DNA of 64,000 bases from JAHEEL01 sp942491345 (GCA_942491345.1 CALOAN010000021.1:62001-126000); one strand, 5' to 3'. Positions 23,679-32,411 are shown, numbered from the stretch's first letter. Notes: generated by a model from the sequence alone, not told the origin. Numbers and translations: made by a program.

Positions 23679-25328
23679 ATGGCAGCAAAAGAACTGAGAT
23701 TCAATGAAGAGGCCCGCCGTGGCCTTCAAGCGGGCGTCGACAAGCTCGCCGACACCGTCAAGGTGACGCTTGGCCCGAAGGGCCGCAACGTCGTCCTCGA
23801 GAAGAAGTGGGGCGCCCCCACCATCACGAACGACGGCGTGACGATCGCAAAGGAGATCGAGCTCGAGGACGCCTACGAGAACATGGGTGCGCAGCTCGCC
23901 AAGGAAGTCGCGAACAAGACCAACGACGTTGCCGGTGACGGCACCACGACGGCCACCGTGCTTGCGCAGGCCATGGTGCAGGACGGCCTTCGTCTCGTCG
24001 CCGCGGGTGCGAACCCGATGGAGATGAAGACTGGCATCGAGGAAGCCGTTTCGCGCGTCGTTGAGAGCATCGCAGACAGCGCCACACCGGTGTCAAGCGA
24101 TGACCACGCCGCGATTGCCTACGTGGCCGCCAACTCCGCCGCCGACAGTGTGATCGGTGAACGGATTGCGGACGCGATGCAGAAGGTTGGCAACGAGGGT
24201 GTCATCACCGTCGAGGACAGCCAGACGTTCGGCGTCGAGCTCGAGTTCACCGAGGGCATGCAGTTCGACAAGGGCTACATCTCTCCGTACTTCATCACCG
24301 ATCCGGACCGGCAGGAAGCCGTGCTCGAGGACCCGTACGTGTTGATCGCCAATTCGAAGATCGGTTCGGTCCAGGACATGCTCCCGATCCTCGAGAAGGT
24401 CATGCAGGCTTCCAAGCCGCTGCTGATCATCGCAGAGGATGTCGAAGGTGAAGCGCTCGCGACACTGGTCGTGAACAAGATCCGTGGCACGTTCCTTTCG
24501 GTCGCCGTCAAGGCTCCCGGCTTCGGTGAGCGCCGCAAGGCTCAGCTCCAGGACCTCGCGATCCTCACGGGTGCAACCGTCATCTCGGAAGAGGTCGGTC
24601 TCAAGCTCGACAGTGTCACGATGGATCTGCTCGGCAAGGCCCGCAAGGTTGTCATCTCCAAGGACAACACGACGATCGTCGAAGGCGCAGGTAGTCATGC
24701 CGACGTCGATGCTCGCGTGAAGCAGATTCGTCAGGAGATCGAGAACTCGGATTCCGACTGGGATCGTGAGAAGCTCGCCGAGCGTCTCGCCAAGCTGTCC
24801 GGAGGCGTGGCCATCATCAAGGTTGGCGCTGCCACGGAAGTCGAGCTCAACGAGAAGAAGCACCGCATCGAGGACGCCATCCAGGCGACTCGTGCAGCCG
24901 TCGAAGAGGGCATTGTCCCCGGCGGCGGCGTGGCGCTTTTGCGCTCCGGCGATGCGATCGACAAGCTCCGCGGCGGCACCGACGATGTCAAGGCCGGTCG
25001 CCAGATCGTCAAGCGGGCCCTCGAGGCTCCGCTCCGTCAGATCTCGGTGAACGCCGGGTACGAAGGCGGCGTTGTCGTGAACAAGGTGCTCAACGAGTGC
25101 AGCGGAAGCGAGGGCTTCAACGCTGCCACCGGCGAGTACACGGATCTCAACAAGGCGGGCATCATCGATCCTGCCAAGGTGACCCGGTCGACCTTGCAGA
25201 ACGCGGCATCGATCGCGGCCCTGCTCGTTACGACCGAGGCGCTTGTTGCCGACAAACCGGAGCCTGCGGTGGCCGCGGGCGCCGCTGGTCACGACCACGC
25301 GGGCGGTATGGGTGGAATGGACTTCTAG
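23679..25328 (+). CDS. groEL: Chaperonin GroEL
   Basis: A 549-residue 60-kDa chaperonin. VTLGPKGRNVVLEKKWG, the ATP site NDVAGDGTTTATVLAQ (Asp near 87), the apical domain around 190-375 and the conserved IVPGGGVALLR (about 410) are intact. The tail GAAGHDHAGGMGGMDF is the GGM-type end and includes two His, milder than the His-rich tails of some actinobacterial GroEL1 copies. TAGGAGGG precedes the ATG. An intrinsic terminator follows. This is the only chaperonin locus seen here. Confidence 0.98.
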   Translation: MAAKELRFNEEARRGLQAGVDKLADTVKVTLGPKGRNVVLEKKWGAPTITNDGVTIAKEIELEDAYENMGAQLAKEVANKTNDVAGDGTTTATVLAQAMVQDGLRLVAAGANPMEMKTGIEEAVSRVVESIADSATPVSSDDHAAIAYVAANSAADSVIGERIADAMQKVGNEGVITVEDSQTFGVELEFTEGMQFDKGYISPYFITDPDRQEAVLEDPYVLIANSKIGSVQDMLPILEKVMQASKPLLIIAEDVEGEALATLVVNKIRGTFLSVAVKAPGFGERRKAQLQDLAILTGATVISEEVGLKLDSVTMDLLGKARKVVISKDNTTIVEGAGSHADVDARVKQIRQEIENSDSDWDREKLAERLAKLSGGVAIIKVGAATEVELNEKKHRIEDAIQATRAAVEEGIVPGGGVALLRSGDAIDKLRGGTDDVKAGRQIVKRALEAPLRQISVNAGYEGGVVVNKVLNECSGSEGFNAATGEYTDLNKAGIIDPAKVTRSTLQNAASIAALLVTTEALVADKPEPAVAAGAAGHDHAGGMGGMDF

Positions 25329-25350
25329 GGAGCTTTCAGCTCATGGAGGA

Positions 25351-25378
25351 GGGCGGCCCGTGAGGGCCGCCCTTCTTC
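25351..25378 (+). terminator. Intrinsic terminator of groESL
   Basis: A perfect 9-bp stem, GGGCGGCCC (25351-25359) with GGGCCGCCC (25364-25372), with a GTGA tetraloop and then TTCTTC. Confidence 0.9.
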
Positions 25379-25380
25379 AT

Positions 25381-25450
25381 ATGAGCCTCCACCACGAAGT
25401 GGCGGAGGCTCGGCCGAGCCTGGCTCGGTTGCGGAGGGGGCTTTGGGAGC
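25381..25450. repeat. Palindromic dispersed repeat, family B, copy 1
   Basis: GCCTCCACCACGAAGTGGCGG forms a hairpin with the following GAGGC. Then come CGGCCGAGCC-type inverted sequence and GCGGAGGGGGCT. The same layout recurs at 56433, 56634 and 61493. It lies just after a terminator. No ORF is present. Confidence 0.65.
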
Positions 25451-25506
25451 TCGAATCAAGGGGATGAGGTCCGCCGGCGTTCGAGCTGGAAGCTGGCAGC
25501 GCCGAT

Positions 25507-26112
25507 CTACTTGCCGGCCAGGATCCCATCACCAATCAGCTGTTTCTTGATCCCCGGCCACTCATTCTCGAGGACACTCCACGCCGAATGGTCGAGCCAT
25601 TCGTCGCCGACCCTTACTTCGTGACGGAGCATGCCGTCATAGTTGAAGCCCAGGCGTTCGGCGATCTTGTCCGACCGTTCGTTGCCGGCGGCTATTCGCA
25701 GGATGATCTTGTGGAACTCGAGTTCCTCGAAGCCGATCTGCATCGCACGTGCGGTCACCTCGGTGCCGATACCTTCCCCGGTGAGGTCCGTTCTCACCCA
25801 ATAGCCGATCTCGCCGGTCCGATTCGGCGCAGAGGTCGGCCACACGGAGACGTTGCCAACGTGAAGATCCGGCTCTTCCGGAAGCCGAATCGCGAAGTCG
25901 AAGGCGCGACCGTCGTTCCAGGCAGATGCCGATTCGCGAACGAATCGTTGCGAGACCGACCGGTCGTAGCCAATGGCCCACGGTAGCCACTGAACGAGCT
26001 CCGGGAGGGAGGCCTGGATGGCGTCGTGCATTGGAGACACGTCCCGGCGACGGAACGGACGGATGATGAGACGTGGTGTTTTTCGTGGGCGATTGTTGAT
26101 ACGCGGCGCCAT
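25507..26112 (-). CDS. GNAT acetyltransferase, RimJ/RimL-like
   Basis: This 201-residue protein has RLIIRPFRRRDV at the start, a typical opening of the RimJ/RimL (Acetyltransf_3) branch, VGNVSVWPTSAPNRTGEIGYWV, then a modified acetyl-CoA loop LTGEGIGTEVTARAM and the end motif LRIAAGNERSDKIAERLGF with GMLRHEVRVGDEWLDHS. Members acetylate protein N-termini, antibiotics or small molecules, and the substrate is unknown here. It is transcribed divergently from the Nudix gene, with about 30 nt between the two starts. Confidence 0.9.
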   Translation of the reverse strand: MAPRINNRPRKTPRLIIRPFRRRDVSPMHDAIQASLPELVQWLPWAIGYDRSVSQRFVRESASAWNDGRAFDFAIRLPEEPDLHVGNVSVWPTSAPNRTGEIGYWVRTDLTGEGIGTEVTARAMQIGFEELEFHKIILRIAAGNERSDKIAERLGFNYDGMLRHEVRVGDEWLDHSAWSVLENEWPGIKKQLIGDGILAGK

Positions 26113-26131
26113 CGAGCGCAGCCTATCGACT

Positions 26132-26137
26132 TATGCT
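26132..26137 (+). promoter_or_regulatory. -10 box of a probable leaderless Nudix promoter
   Basis: TATGCT lies 6 nt before the ATG at 26144. There is no spaced Shine-Dalgarno site. Confidence 0.45.
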
Positions 26138-26143
26138 CTGGAG

Positions 26144-26677
26144 ATGGACCTCTGGAAACGACTCGCGGCGCTCCCGGATGTCGCGTCCCCACCCGACGCC
26201 CGGTACGCGGTGCTCGTACCGATCTACGTGGATAGCTACGGGACGAACCGGATCATTTTCACGCGCCGACCAGAGCACATGCGGACCCACCCGGGCGATG
26301 TTGTCTTTCCCGGCGGTGGGCGCGAGGAGGGAGAAGACGCGATCGCGACAGCGAAGCGCGAGGCGTGGGAGGAAATCCGGCTCCCGCCTGAGAACGTTGT
26401 TGAGATCGCCGGCGGGCTCACGCCCGTGACGACGCGGAGCCGCACGACGCTCATCGTGCCTGTTGTTGCCAGGGTCGATCGTCCCGGCGAGTTGGTGCCG
26501 GATCCCGCGGAGGTTCACAGCATCATCGAACCCCCGATTGATCACCTGCTCGACGAGAGCCGGTGGGTGTCCCGCGATTTCCACGGTCATGAACTGTGGT
26601 TCTATGAGTTCGAAGAGGGCACGTTGTGGGGCGCCACCGCGTTCATGGTGAGGGAGTTGCTGAAGTACTTGAGATGA
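26144..26677 (+). CDS. CoA pyrophosphatase-type Nudix hydrolase (NudL-like)
   Basis: A 177-residue protein. The signature that precedes the Nudix box in CoA-hydrolysing members is clear: IIFTRRPEHMRTHPGDVVFPGG. The box is GGGREEGEDAIATAKREAWEE with canonical 5 and 7 spacing, and the last Gly of the general motif is replaced (EEIRLP). Such enzymes split CoA or acyl-CoA to phosphopantetheine and 3',5'-ADP. Start ATG 26144 gives MDLWKRLAALPD. Longer in-frame starts overlap the divergent gene. Its stop codon lies inside the first units of heptad element 3. Confidence 0.9.
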   Translation: MDLWKRLAALPDVASPPDARYAVLVPIYVDSYGTNRIIFTRRPEHMRTHPGDVVFPGGGREEGEDAIATAKREAWEEIRLPPENVVEIAGGLTPVTTRSRTTLIVPVVARVDRPGELVPDPAEVHSIIEPPIDHLLDESRWVSRDFHGHELWFYEFEEGTLWGATAFMVRELLKYLR

Positions 26678-26754
26678 GAGGCAAGAGCCGAGAGCCGAGA
26701 AACGAGACACGAGACATGAGACACGAGACACGAGACACGAGATATGAGACCACC
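26671..26754 (+). repeat. GAGACNN heptad element 3
   Basis: Twelve 7-nt units of the type GA(G/A/C)NNGA in one register. The middle units are GACACGA/GACATGA. The first unit overlaps the Nudix stop codon and the last the beginning of the decarboxylase frame. Only the GAGAC orientation is present. Confidence 0.8.
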
Positions 26755-26785
26755 GGGACCTGAACCCGCCGGCGGTTCCTATCAC

Positions 26786-28159
26786 ATGTCGCCGGAGGAT
26801 TTTCGGCGGTATGGGCATGAACTTGTCGAGTGGGTCGCGAACTACATGGAAACGGTCTCGGAGCGGCCGGTGATTTCGACCGTCGAGCCGGGATCAATCC
26901 GTGCGAAGCTCCCTGCAGCGGCGCCCGAGCAGCCGGAGACGTTTGATGCGGTCTTGCGAGATCTCGACGAAATCGTGATGCCGGGAATCACACATTGGCA
27001 GTCGCCCGGCTGGTTCGGTTACTTCCCGGCGAACACCTCCCCTCCGTCGATCCTCGGGGAGCTGGTATCGGCAGGTCTGGGTGTTCAGGGCATGCTGTGG
27101 GCGACGAGTCCGGCTGCGACCGAAGTCGAAGAGGTTGTCGCGGACTGGCTGGTCGATCTGCTTGAGCTGCCCGTGGGATGGAAGACCACTGGTCCGGGTG
27201 GGGGAGTCATCCAGATGAGCGCCTCGGACTCGACACATACGGCGCTCGTTGTGGCCAGGGAACGTGCCGACGGTGAGATTGGCCGGATGGTGGCCTACGC
27301 GTCCGAGCAAGCGCATTCATCGATCGAGAAAGGGGCACGGGTGGCCGGATTCGGTCACACCCGGTTCATTCCGGTTGATGAGGAATTCGCGATGCAACCG
27401 GATGCGCTCAAATGTGCGATCGAATCCGACCTGGCCGATGGTTTCGTTCCGGCTGTGGTCGTGTCCGCTGTCGGGACGACCGGGACAACTGCGGTCGATC
27501 CGGTTCGCGCTATCGGAGAAATCACGCGGTTGTATGGCCTCTGGCATCACGTCGACGCGGCATACGCCGGCACCGCCATGATCTGCCCCGAGTTTCGTCA
27601 CCATCAGGACGGACTCGAGCTCGTCGACTCCTACACGTTCAACCCCCACAAGTGGATGTTCACGAACTTCGACTGTTCGCTGTTCTACGTCGCCGACCGT
27701 GTACCGCTGCTCGAGGCGTTGAGCATCTTGCCGCCCTATCTGCTGAATACAGCGACGGAATCCGGGCAGGTCATCGACTACCGGGATTGGCATGTCCCGC
27801 TTGGGCGCCGTTTCCGGGCCCTGAAGCTCTGGTTTGTGCTGCGCTCGTACGGCGCCGAGGGCCTTCGCCACCACGTCCGGGAGCATGTTGCCCTCGCTGT
27901 GGAACTCGCGGGGCGGATCGAGCAGCACTCTCGTCTGGAGTTGGTCGCACCGGCGCCGTTCGGCCTCGTTTCTTTCCGACATGTGGATGGGGACGCGGCG
28001 ACCGACGGCCTTGCCGAGGAGATCAACAACTCCGGCTGGGCCTACGTCACCCCATCGAAGCTCGATGGCCGGAGTTTCATCAGAGTCTCAATCGGACAGA
28101 CGAACACGACCGCGGAGCACGTAGATCGCCTTTGGGAGATGATCGAAGCGAGTAGCTAG
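26786..28159 (+). CDS. PLP-dependent group II decarboxylase (aromatic-amino-acid decarboxylase-like)
   Basis: A 457-residue enzyme. The PLP-binding lysine is K289 in TFNPHKWMFTNFDCS. HVDAAYAGTAMICPEF supplies the Asp that holds the pyridine nitrogen, and WQSPGWFGYFPANTSPPSILGEL is the substrate-side start. The overall match is to DOPA/tryptophan decarboxylases, not glutamate decarboxylase. The substrate is probably an aromatic L-amino acid, yielding a trace amine. The ATG at 26786 is preferred because it matches the usual start (MSPEDFRRYGHELVEW). An in-frame ATG at 26744 would place the first codons inside the heptad repeat. Confidence 0.9.
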   Translation: MSPEDFRRYGHELVEWVANYMETVSERPVISTVEPGSIRAKLPAAAPEQPETFDAVLRDLDEIVMPGITHWQSPGWFGYFPANTSPPSILGELVSAGLGVQGMLWATSPAATEVEEVVADWLVDLLELPVGWKTTGPGGGVIQMSASDSTHTALVVARERADGEIGRMVAYASEQAHSSIEKGARVAGFGHTRFIPVDEEFAMQPDALKCAIESDLADGFVPAVVVSAVGTTGTTAVDPVRAIGEITRLYGLWHHVDAAYAGTAMICPEFRHHQDGLELVDSYTFNPHKWMFTNFDCSLFYVADRVPLLEALSILPPYLLNTATESGQVIDYRDWHVPLGRRFRALKLWFVLRSYGAEGLRHHVREHVALAVELAGRIEQHSRLELVAPAPFGLVSFRHVDGDAATDGLAEEINNSGWAYVTPSKLDGRSFIRVSIGQTNTTAEHVDRLWEMIEASS

Positions 28160-28267
28160 AAGCCAAGAGCCCAAGACCCGAGACGCTAGCCGTGATCTCG
28201 TCTCGAGTCTTCTGTCTCAAGTTCCTGTCTCGTCTCCTGGTTCTTGGGTCTCAAGTCTCGGGTCTCG
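28152..28267. repeat. Heptad element 4, inverted and irregular
   Basis: GTAGCTAGA at the left edge includes the decarboxylase stop, then AAGACCCGAGAC units follow. After a centre comes a longer GTCTC part ending GGGTCTCAAGTCTCGGGTCT. The two arms can pair imperfectly. The -10 box of the next gene follows immediately. Confidence 0.75.
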
Positions 28268-28285
28268 TCCAATACACTTCGGGAC

Positions 28286-29743
28286 ATGGAACCGCTCATC
28301 ACTCCTGCAGAATCGGGAAGGCTCGACACCATGGCCGACGACCCACCCGAGTTACTCATGGAGCGGGCCGGGCTCGGTGTGGCGCTTGTGGCCGTTGAGA
28401 TGGGGATCGGGTACGGGGATCGTGTCACGGTGCTCGCCGGCCGGGGCAACAACGGTGGCGACGGATACGTTGCAGCGAAGCACTTGGTGCGACGCGGCGT
28501 GGACGTCACGATTCGCTCATTCGGCTATCCGAGGGGCGACACCTCCCCGGCGAGGAAGGCTGCCCTCGCAGCCGTCCGCTCCGGCGCAAAAGTCGCGGGT
28601 CTCGACGCGCCGGACCGATCGGACCTCATCATCGACGCCGTATTTGGCGTCGGGTTCCGCGGTGCACTTCCAGATCAGGTGATCCCGTGGACGCTGCTCG
28701 ACACGCCGGTTCTCTCCGTTGATGTCCCGTCCGGACTCGATGCCGCCAGCGGCAGCGTTGAGAATGCAGCCTTCTACGCAGACGTCACGATCACCTTCCA
28801 GGCGGCGAAGACGGGACACGTGCTCGGCGAAGGACCTGAACGAAGCGGAGAGCTGATTGTCTTTGACATTGGCCTCGGTGCGCCCCGCCCGGAGATGATG
28901 CTGTGCGAGGCCGTGGATGCACCGATCCCGACGCGAACCCGCAATGCCCACAAATGGTCGGTCGGATCGGTCGCGGTCGTTGGCGGATCACACGGGATCA
29001 CCGGGGCTGCGATGCTGTCGGCGCGGGCTGCGCTCGCCGCAGGTGCCGGTGCGGCAGTCGTGATATGTCCCGGAACGCTCCAGCCCATCTATGCGGCGAT
29101 GGATCCCGGGGTGATGAGCCGCGGCGTTGGTGCCGGTAGTGGCTTCAGGGTTGCGGACATCGATGGAATCCTCGAGGCAGCTGCGCGCTACGACGTTCTG
29201 GCGATCGGACCTGGTCTCGGCCCTGTCGATTCTGGTTTCATCGAATCGCTGATGTCGCAGTGGGACGGTCTTGTTGTTCTCGACGCCGATGGGCTCAACG
29301 CGCTCAGCGATCTGGAGGCACTCGCGCGAAGCGGCGAAACCATTGTGACGCCGCACGCAGGGGAGTTCTCCAAGCTCACCGGCAATGAGCCAAGCCCCGC
29401 CGCGGCGATGGAACTCGCGCGAGACCGTGGTGTTGTCGTTCTTCTGAAGGGGAATCCAACATTCGTTGTGGACCGCGACGAGACCTGGGTCGTTGTGAGC
29501 GGCGGTTCGGAACTGGCGACGATCGGCACGGGCGACGTACTGACCGGGATGACCGCAGCGTTCCTGGCGGGGGGCCTGCCGGCCGACCTCGCCGCCCGGT
29601 CGGCCGCGTTCCACCACGGTGCGGCCGGACACCGTCTGGCGGGTTTCGAGACTGTGACGGCGACGACGCTCGCAGCCGAGATCGGACGCTATCTCGCGGC
29701 ATTGGGCTCGGCTAACCACCTTGTTGGAGACGGAAGGTCGTAG
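28286..29743 (+). CDS. nnr: Bifunctional NAD(P)HX epimerase/dehydratase
   Basis: A 485-residue fusion that repairs hydrated NADH/NADPH. Residues 1-205 form the YjeF_N epimerase domain (LAGRGNNGGDGYVAAKHL, SVDVPSGLDAASG). Residues 215-475 form the ADP-dependent dehydratase domain (VVGGSHGITGAAMLSARAAL, IGPGLG, PHAGEFSKL, and GTGDVLTGM near 415). The ATG at 28286 follows a TACACT -10 by 7 nt and has no Shine-Dalgarno site, so it is probably leaderless. An in-frame upstream start would lie in the heptad element. Confidence 0.95.
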   Translation: MEPLITPAESGRLDTMADDPPELLMERAGLGVALVAVEMGIGYGDRVTVLAGRGNNGGDGYVAAKHLVRRGVDVTIRSFGYPRGDTSPARKAALAAVRSGAKVAGLDAPDRSDLIIDAVFGVGFRGALPDQVIPWTLLDTPVLSVDVPSGLDAASGSVENAAFYADVTITFQAAKTGHVLGEGPERSGELIVFDIGLGAPRPEMMLCEAVDAPIPTRTRNAHKWSVGSVAVVGGSHGITGAAMLSARAALAAGAGAAVVICPGTLQPIYAAMDPGVMSRGVGAGSGFRVADIDGILEAAARYDVLAIGPGLGPVDSGFIESLMSQWDGLVVLDADGLNALSDLEALARSGETIVTPHAGEFSKLTGNEPSPAAAMELARDRGVVVLLKGNPTFVVDRDETWVVVSGGSELATIGTGDVLTGMTAAFLAGGLPADLAARSAAFHHGAAGHRLAGFETVTATTLAAEIGRYLAALGSANHLVGDGRS

Positions 29744-30057
29744 TGCTGCCGGGGAGGTCGCGCGAGCCGGGCCCTTCTCCTCCGGTCGACCCGTCAGATC
29801 GAAACGCTATGCTCCCCGCTGCCGTCGGTAGTGCGGACACGATTGACTGGATCGCGACCACTTGCGGCGGGTACCACGAAGCGCCCGAGAGCTCGGCGCC
29901 GACGAGATACTCCGTCAACCAGAATTACAACGCTGATGATCGTTGAACGAGACAGATACCTGAGAATGGTTCTCCCTTCGAGAGTGCGGCCGAGGACGCC
30001 GCGAGCAACCGCTGCTCCTTCCTCAAATGGTCATCCAGACGAAAGGCACGGATACCC
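29744..30057. other. Gene-free interval before the copper chaperone
   Basis: About 310 nt with no supported gene. Two short opposed ORFs of 67-68 codons cover it but have no ribosome site, no recognisable sequence and unlikely composition. Possible promoter pieces (TTGACT at 29843, TATGCT near 29808) do not pair at normal spacing. No repeat element is seen. Confidence 0.4.
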
Positions 30058-30492
30058 ATGCGATCGACTCTGCTACTACTAGTCCTTTTGGCCGTAGTCA
30101 CCGCTGGAGCTTGCAGCAGCTCCGGTGACGGTGGAATCCAGGTCGAGGACCCCTGGGGTCGAACATCACCCCAGGTGGCTGCCAATGGTGCGTTCTACAT
30201 GGTGCTGAATGGAAGTGACACCGCCGACCGGCTCGTTGCCGCCGACGCAGAAATCTGTGGAACGACGGAGCTCCACCAGACGTTCATGAACGACGGCGTG
30301 ATGATGATGGAGCAGGCGGAAGGCGGTATCGAGATCCCGGCCGGGGGGCAAGCCCTTCTCGAGCCGGGCGGCTACCACGTCATGTGCATCAATAAGGCGA
30401 GCGAGTTCAAGGTCGGAGACGTGATTCCCGTGACGCTCACGTTCGAGAACGCCGAGGAGCAAACGGTGGATGCGGTGATTCGAGAAGGCTAG
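30058..30492 (+). CDS. PCu(A)C copper chaperone lipoprotein
   Basis: A 144-residue extracytoplasmic protein with a signal ending in the lipobox TAGAC (Cys19). The cupredoxin-like PCu(A)C domain shows the Cu(I) ligand set: His73 in ELHQTF, Met84 in VMMMEQ, then His107 and Met109 in YHVMC. Family members hand copper to cytochrome oxidase outside the membrane. Neighbouring genes are unrelated, so it seems monocistronic. The ATG follows GAAAGGCACG. Two Cys outside the ligand set (67 and 110) might form a disulfide. Confidence 0.92.
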   Translation: MRSTLLLLVLLAVVTAGACSSSGDGGIQVEDPWGRTSPQVAANGAFYMVLNGSDTADRLVAADAEICGTTELHQTFMNDGVMMMEQAEGGIEIPAGGQALLEPGGYHVMCINKASEFKVGDVIPVTLTFENAEEQTVDAVIREG

Positions 30493-30709
30493 GACCGAGG
30501 CAAGCAGACCGAGCTCCAACTCGCGCCAACCGGGACGCTCCGGTGCTTCTCCTTCCCGGCTGAGTGAAGTCGCGTTGAGTGGGATGACCTGCTCCGACGC
30601 CGGCGATCCGCCGAAGCCGGGGGTCTCAGCGCAAGCTCAGACGACCCCGAGCTCGAATCCTCGATCACCACGTGGATGATGTGGGGCCTTGCGATCATGG
30701 CCTTGATGA

Positions 30710-32290
30710 TCATGGTCCCTCGTTGGCCGCGCCGTTCGCTCGGATCAAGCCGACGACGATGCCGTCACAGACCGCCCGCCACGAGGCGTCGATGATGTTC
30801 TGGTGTACACCGATGGTGCCCCACGACCCGTCGACATCGCTGTGACGGCAGAGCACGCGCACGCGAGCCGCCGTTCCATCCGAGGAGTCGAGATCTCGCA
30901 CGCGGTAGTCGGTGAGGTGGATTCGCGACACCTGTGGATACGCGTCGGCGAGTGCCGCACGGAGTGCAAGGTCGATCGCCGCCACCGGTCCATCACCTTC
31001 GCGGGTGGTCACAATCCGTTCCCCTCCTACGTGGACCTTCACCGTGGCTTCCGCCACGACATCGCCTTCCCGGTGCTCAACGAACACGCGATACGACTCC
31101 AGACTGAAGAACGGTTGTGTCCATCCCTGCGCCTCGCGAACGAGGAGCTCGAACGACGCGTCTGCCGCCTCGAAGTGATATCCCTCATGTTCGAGATCCT
31201 TGATTCGGTCAACAACGAGCTGCGCTTCGTCCGACGTGAGTTCGAGACCGGTGTCTTGCGCCTTCGCCAGGATCGTGGACCGACCGGCGAGTTCGGAGAC
31301 GACGGTACGCGTGGTGTTCCCAATCGAAGACGGTGGGAGATGCTCGTAGGCGTCGGGCCTGCGCGCCAGCGCCGACGTGTGGAGGCCGGCCTTGTGAGTG
31401 AACGCCGAGACGCCGACGTATGGCAGGTGATCGTCGAGCGTGAGGTTGATGATCTCCGCAATGTGATGAGAGACGCGGGTGAGGTGCGGGAGCCGGTCCT
31501 CAGGAATGGATGTGTACCCCATCTTGAGTGAGACGTTCGGTATGACCGAACAAAGGTCGGCGTTGCCGGTCCTCTCACCGTATCCGTTGACACAGCCCTG
31601 GATCTGCAGGATTCCGGCGGAAGCTGCGGTGAGGCTGTTCGCCACCGCCGTCCCCGAATCGTTGTGGAAATGGCACCCGAGCACGGCATCGGGGAGCGCT
31701 GCGGCAACCTCTCCGATGACGCGTTCCACATCGTGTGGAAGCGTGCCGCCGTTTGTGTCGCAGAGAACGAGACGTTCGGCCCCGCTGTCTTGGGCAGCCC
31801 GGAGCGTTGCGAGTGCGAACTCAGGATTTGTCCGATAACCATCGAAGAAGTGCTCGGCATCGAAGAAGACGCGACGGTCGACCGAGCGAAGGTACTCGAC
31901 CGAATCACCGATCATCGCGATGGCTTCTTGCTGCTCGGTACGGAGGGCGTGTTCTACGTGGTAGTCCCACGACTTGCCAACGAGGCAAACAACCTCAGTT
32001 TCCGCGGCAACGAGCGCAGCAAGCTGCGCGTCGGTCGCCGCCGACGCCCCCGCCCTTCGGGTCGAGCCGAACGCCACGAGTGTTGCGGTTCCGAGGTCGA
32101 GTTCGGTGCGGGCCCGCTTGAAGAACTCGTCATCCTTTGGATTCGCTCCCGGCCAGCCACCTTCGACGTATGCGACACCCAGTTCGTCGAGGAGTTGGCT
32201 GATCATCAGCTTGTCCCCGGCCGTCAGCGAAATGCCCTCTTGCTGTGTGCCGTCTCGCAGTGTTGTGTCGTAGATTTCAAGGGTGGTCAT
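30710..32290 (-). CDS. cimA: (R)-citramalate synthase
   Basis: A 526-residue DRE-TIM metallolyase that condenses acetyl-CoA with pyruvate, the first step of the threonine-independent route to isoleucine. EIYDTTLRDGTQQEGISL holds the catalytic Arg and metal Asp, LGCHFHNDSGTAVAN the metal HxH, and the C-terminal third is the LeuA-type regulatory domain for feedback inhibition. Length and the GWPGANPKDDEFF segment fit the CimA group rather than LeuA. The start is ATG 32290. An 18-residue longer frame would run through the terminator hairpin. A Thr/Ile-rich leader peptide and terminator upstream indicate attenuation. Confidence 0.93.
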   Translation of the reverse strand: MTTLEIYDTTLRDGTQQEGISLTAGDKLMISQLLDELGVAYVEGGWPGANPKDDEFFKRARTELDLGTATLVAFGSTRRAGASAATDAQLAALVAAETEVVCLVGKSWDYHVEHALRTEQQEAIAMIGDSVEYLRSVDRRVFFDAEHFFDGYRTNPEFALATLRAAQDSGAERLVLCDTNGGTLPHDVERVIGEVAAALPDAVLGCHFHNDSGTAVANSLTAASAGILQIQGCVNGYGERTGNADLCSVIPNVSLKMGYTSIPEDRLPHLTRVSHHIAEIINLTLDDHLPYVGVSAFTHKAGLHTSALARRPDAYEHLPPSSIGNTTRTVVSELAGRSTILAKAQDTGLELTSDEAQLVVDRIKDLEHEGYHFEAADASFELLVREAQGWTQPFFSLESYRVFVEHREGDVVAEATVKVHVGGERIVTTREGDGPVAAIDLALRAALADAYPQVSRIHLTDYRVRDLDSSDGTAARVRVLCRHSDVDGSWGTIGVHQNIIDASWRAVCDGIVVGLIRANGAANEGP

Positions 32291-32308
32291 GGTGTTGCTC
32301 CGAATAGA

Positions 32309-32332
32309 GAAAACCCCCCGCTGGGCGGAGGG
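32309..32332 (-). terminator. Attenuator terminator of cimA
   Basis: On the minus strand CCCTCCGC (32332-32325) pairs with GCGGGGGG (32321-32314, one G-T pair), followed by TTTTC. It lies 19 nt before the cimA ATG, so it would stop transcription before the gene. Confidence 0.82.
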
Positions 32333-32337
32333 TCGTG

Positions 32338-32361
32338 GGCGCACACGGCTACGTGTGCGCC
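32338..32361 (-). promoter_or_regulatory. Pause/protector hairpin in the cimA leader
   Basis: A perfect 10-bp stem, GGCGCACACG with CGTGTGCGCC, with a 4-nt loop, begins at the stop codon of the leader peptide. In an attenuator this is where a ribosome completing or stalling on the leader peptide would decide the downstream fold. Confidence 0.7.
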
Positions 32362-32402
32362 TAGGTGATGATGATGATGGTGGTGGTGGCTGGTTCGGTC
32401 AT
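32361..32402 (-). CDS. cimA leader peptide (Thr/Ile attenuator peptide)
   Basis: A 13-codon ORF, MTEPATTTIIIIT, ends at TAG in front of the hairpin. Five Thr (ACC) and four consecutive Ile (ATC) codons make it a sensor of charged tRNA-Thr and tRNA-Ile. These are the amino acid made by the cimA pathway and the precursor of the competing route. Starvation would stall the ribosome on this run and favour the antiterminated form. A promoter lies just upstream and the start has no Shine-Dalgarno site. Confidence 0.85.
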   Translation of the reverse strand: MTEPATTTIIIIT

Positions 32403-32411
32403 GGACTGGCG

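Noticed and set aside
29743..29946. 67-codon plus-strand ORF after nnr, and its minus-strand counterpart
   Set aside because: There is no ribosome site, no recognisable sequence, and both frames are equally open, as expected by chance at this GC.
30580..30780. Small membrane protein frame (TTWMMWGLAIMALMIM) next to the copper chaperone
   Set aside because: It has no start codon before the hydrophobic part and overlaps the end of cimA on the other strand. It may be a relic of a small membrane protein, but it is not supportable as a gene.
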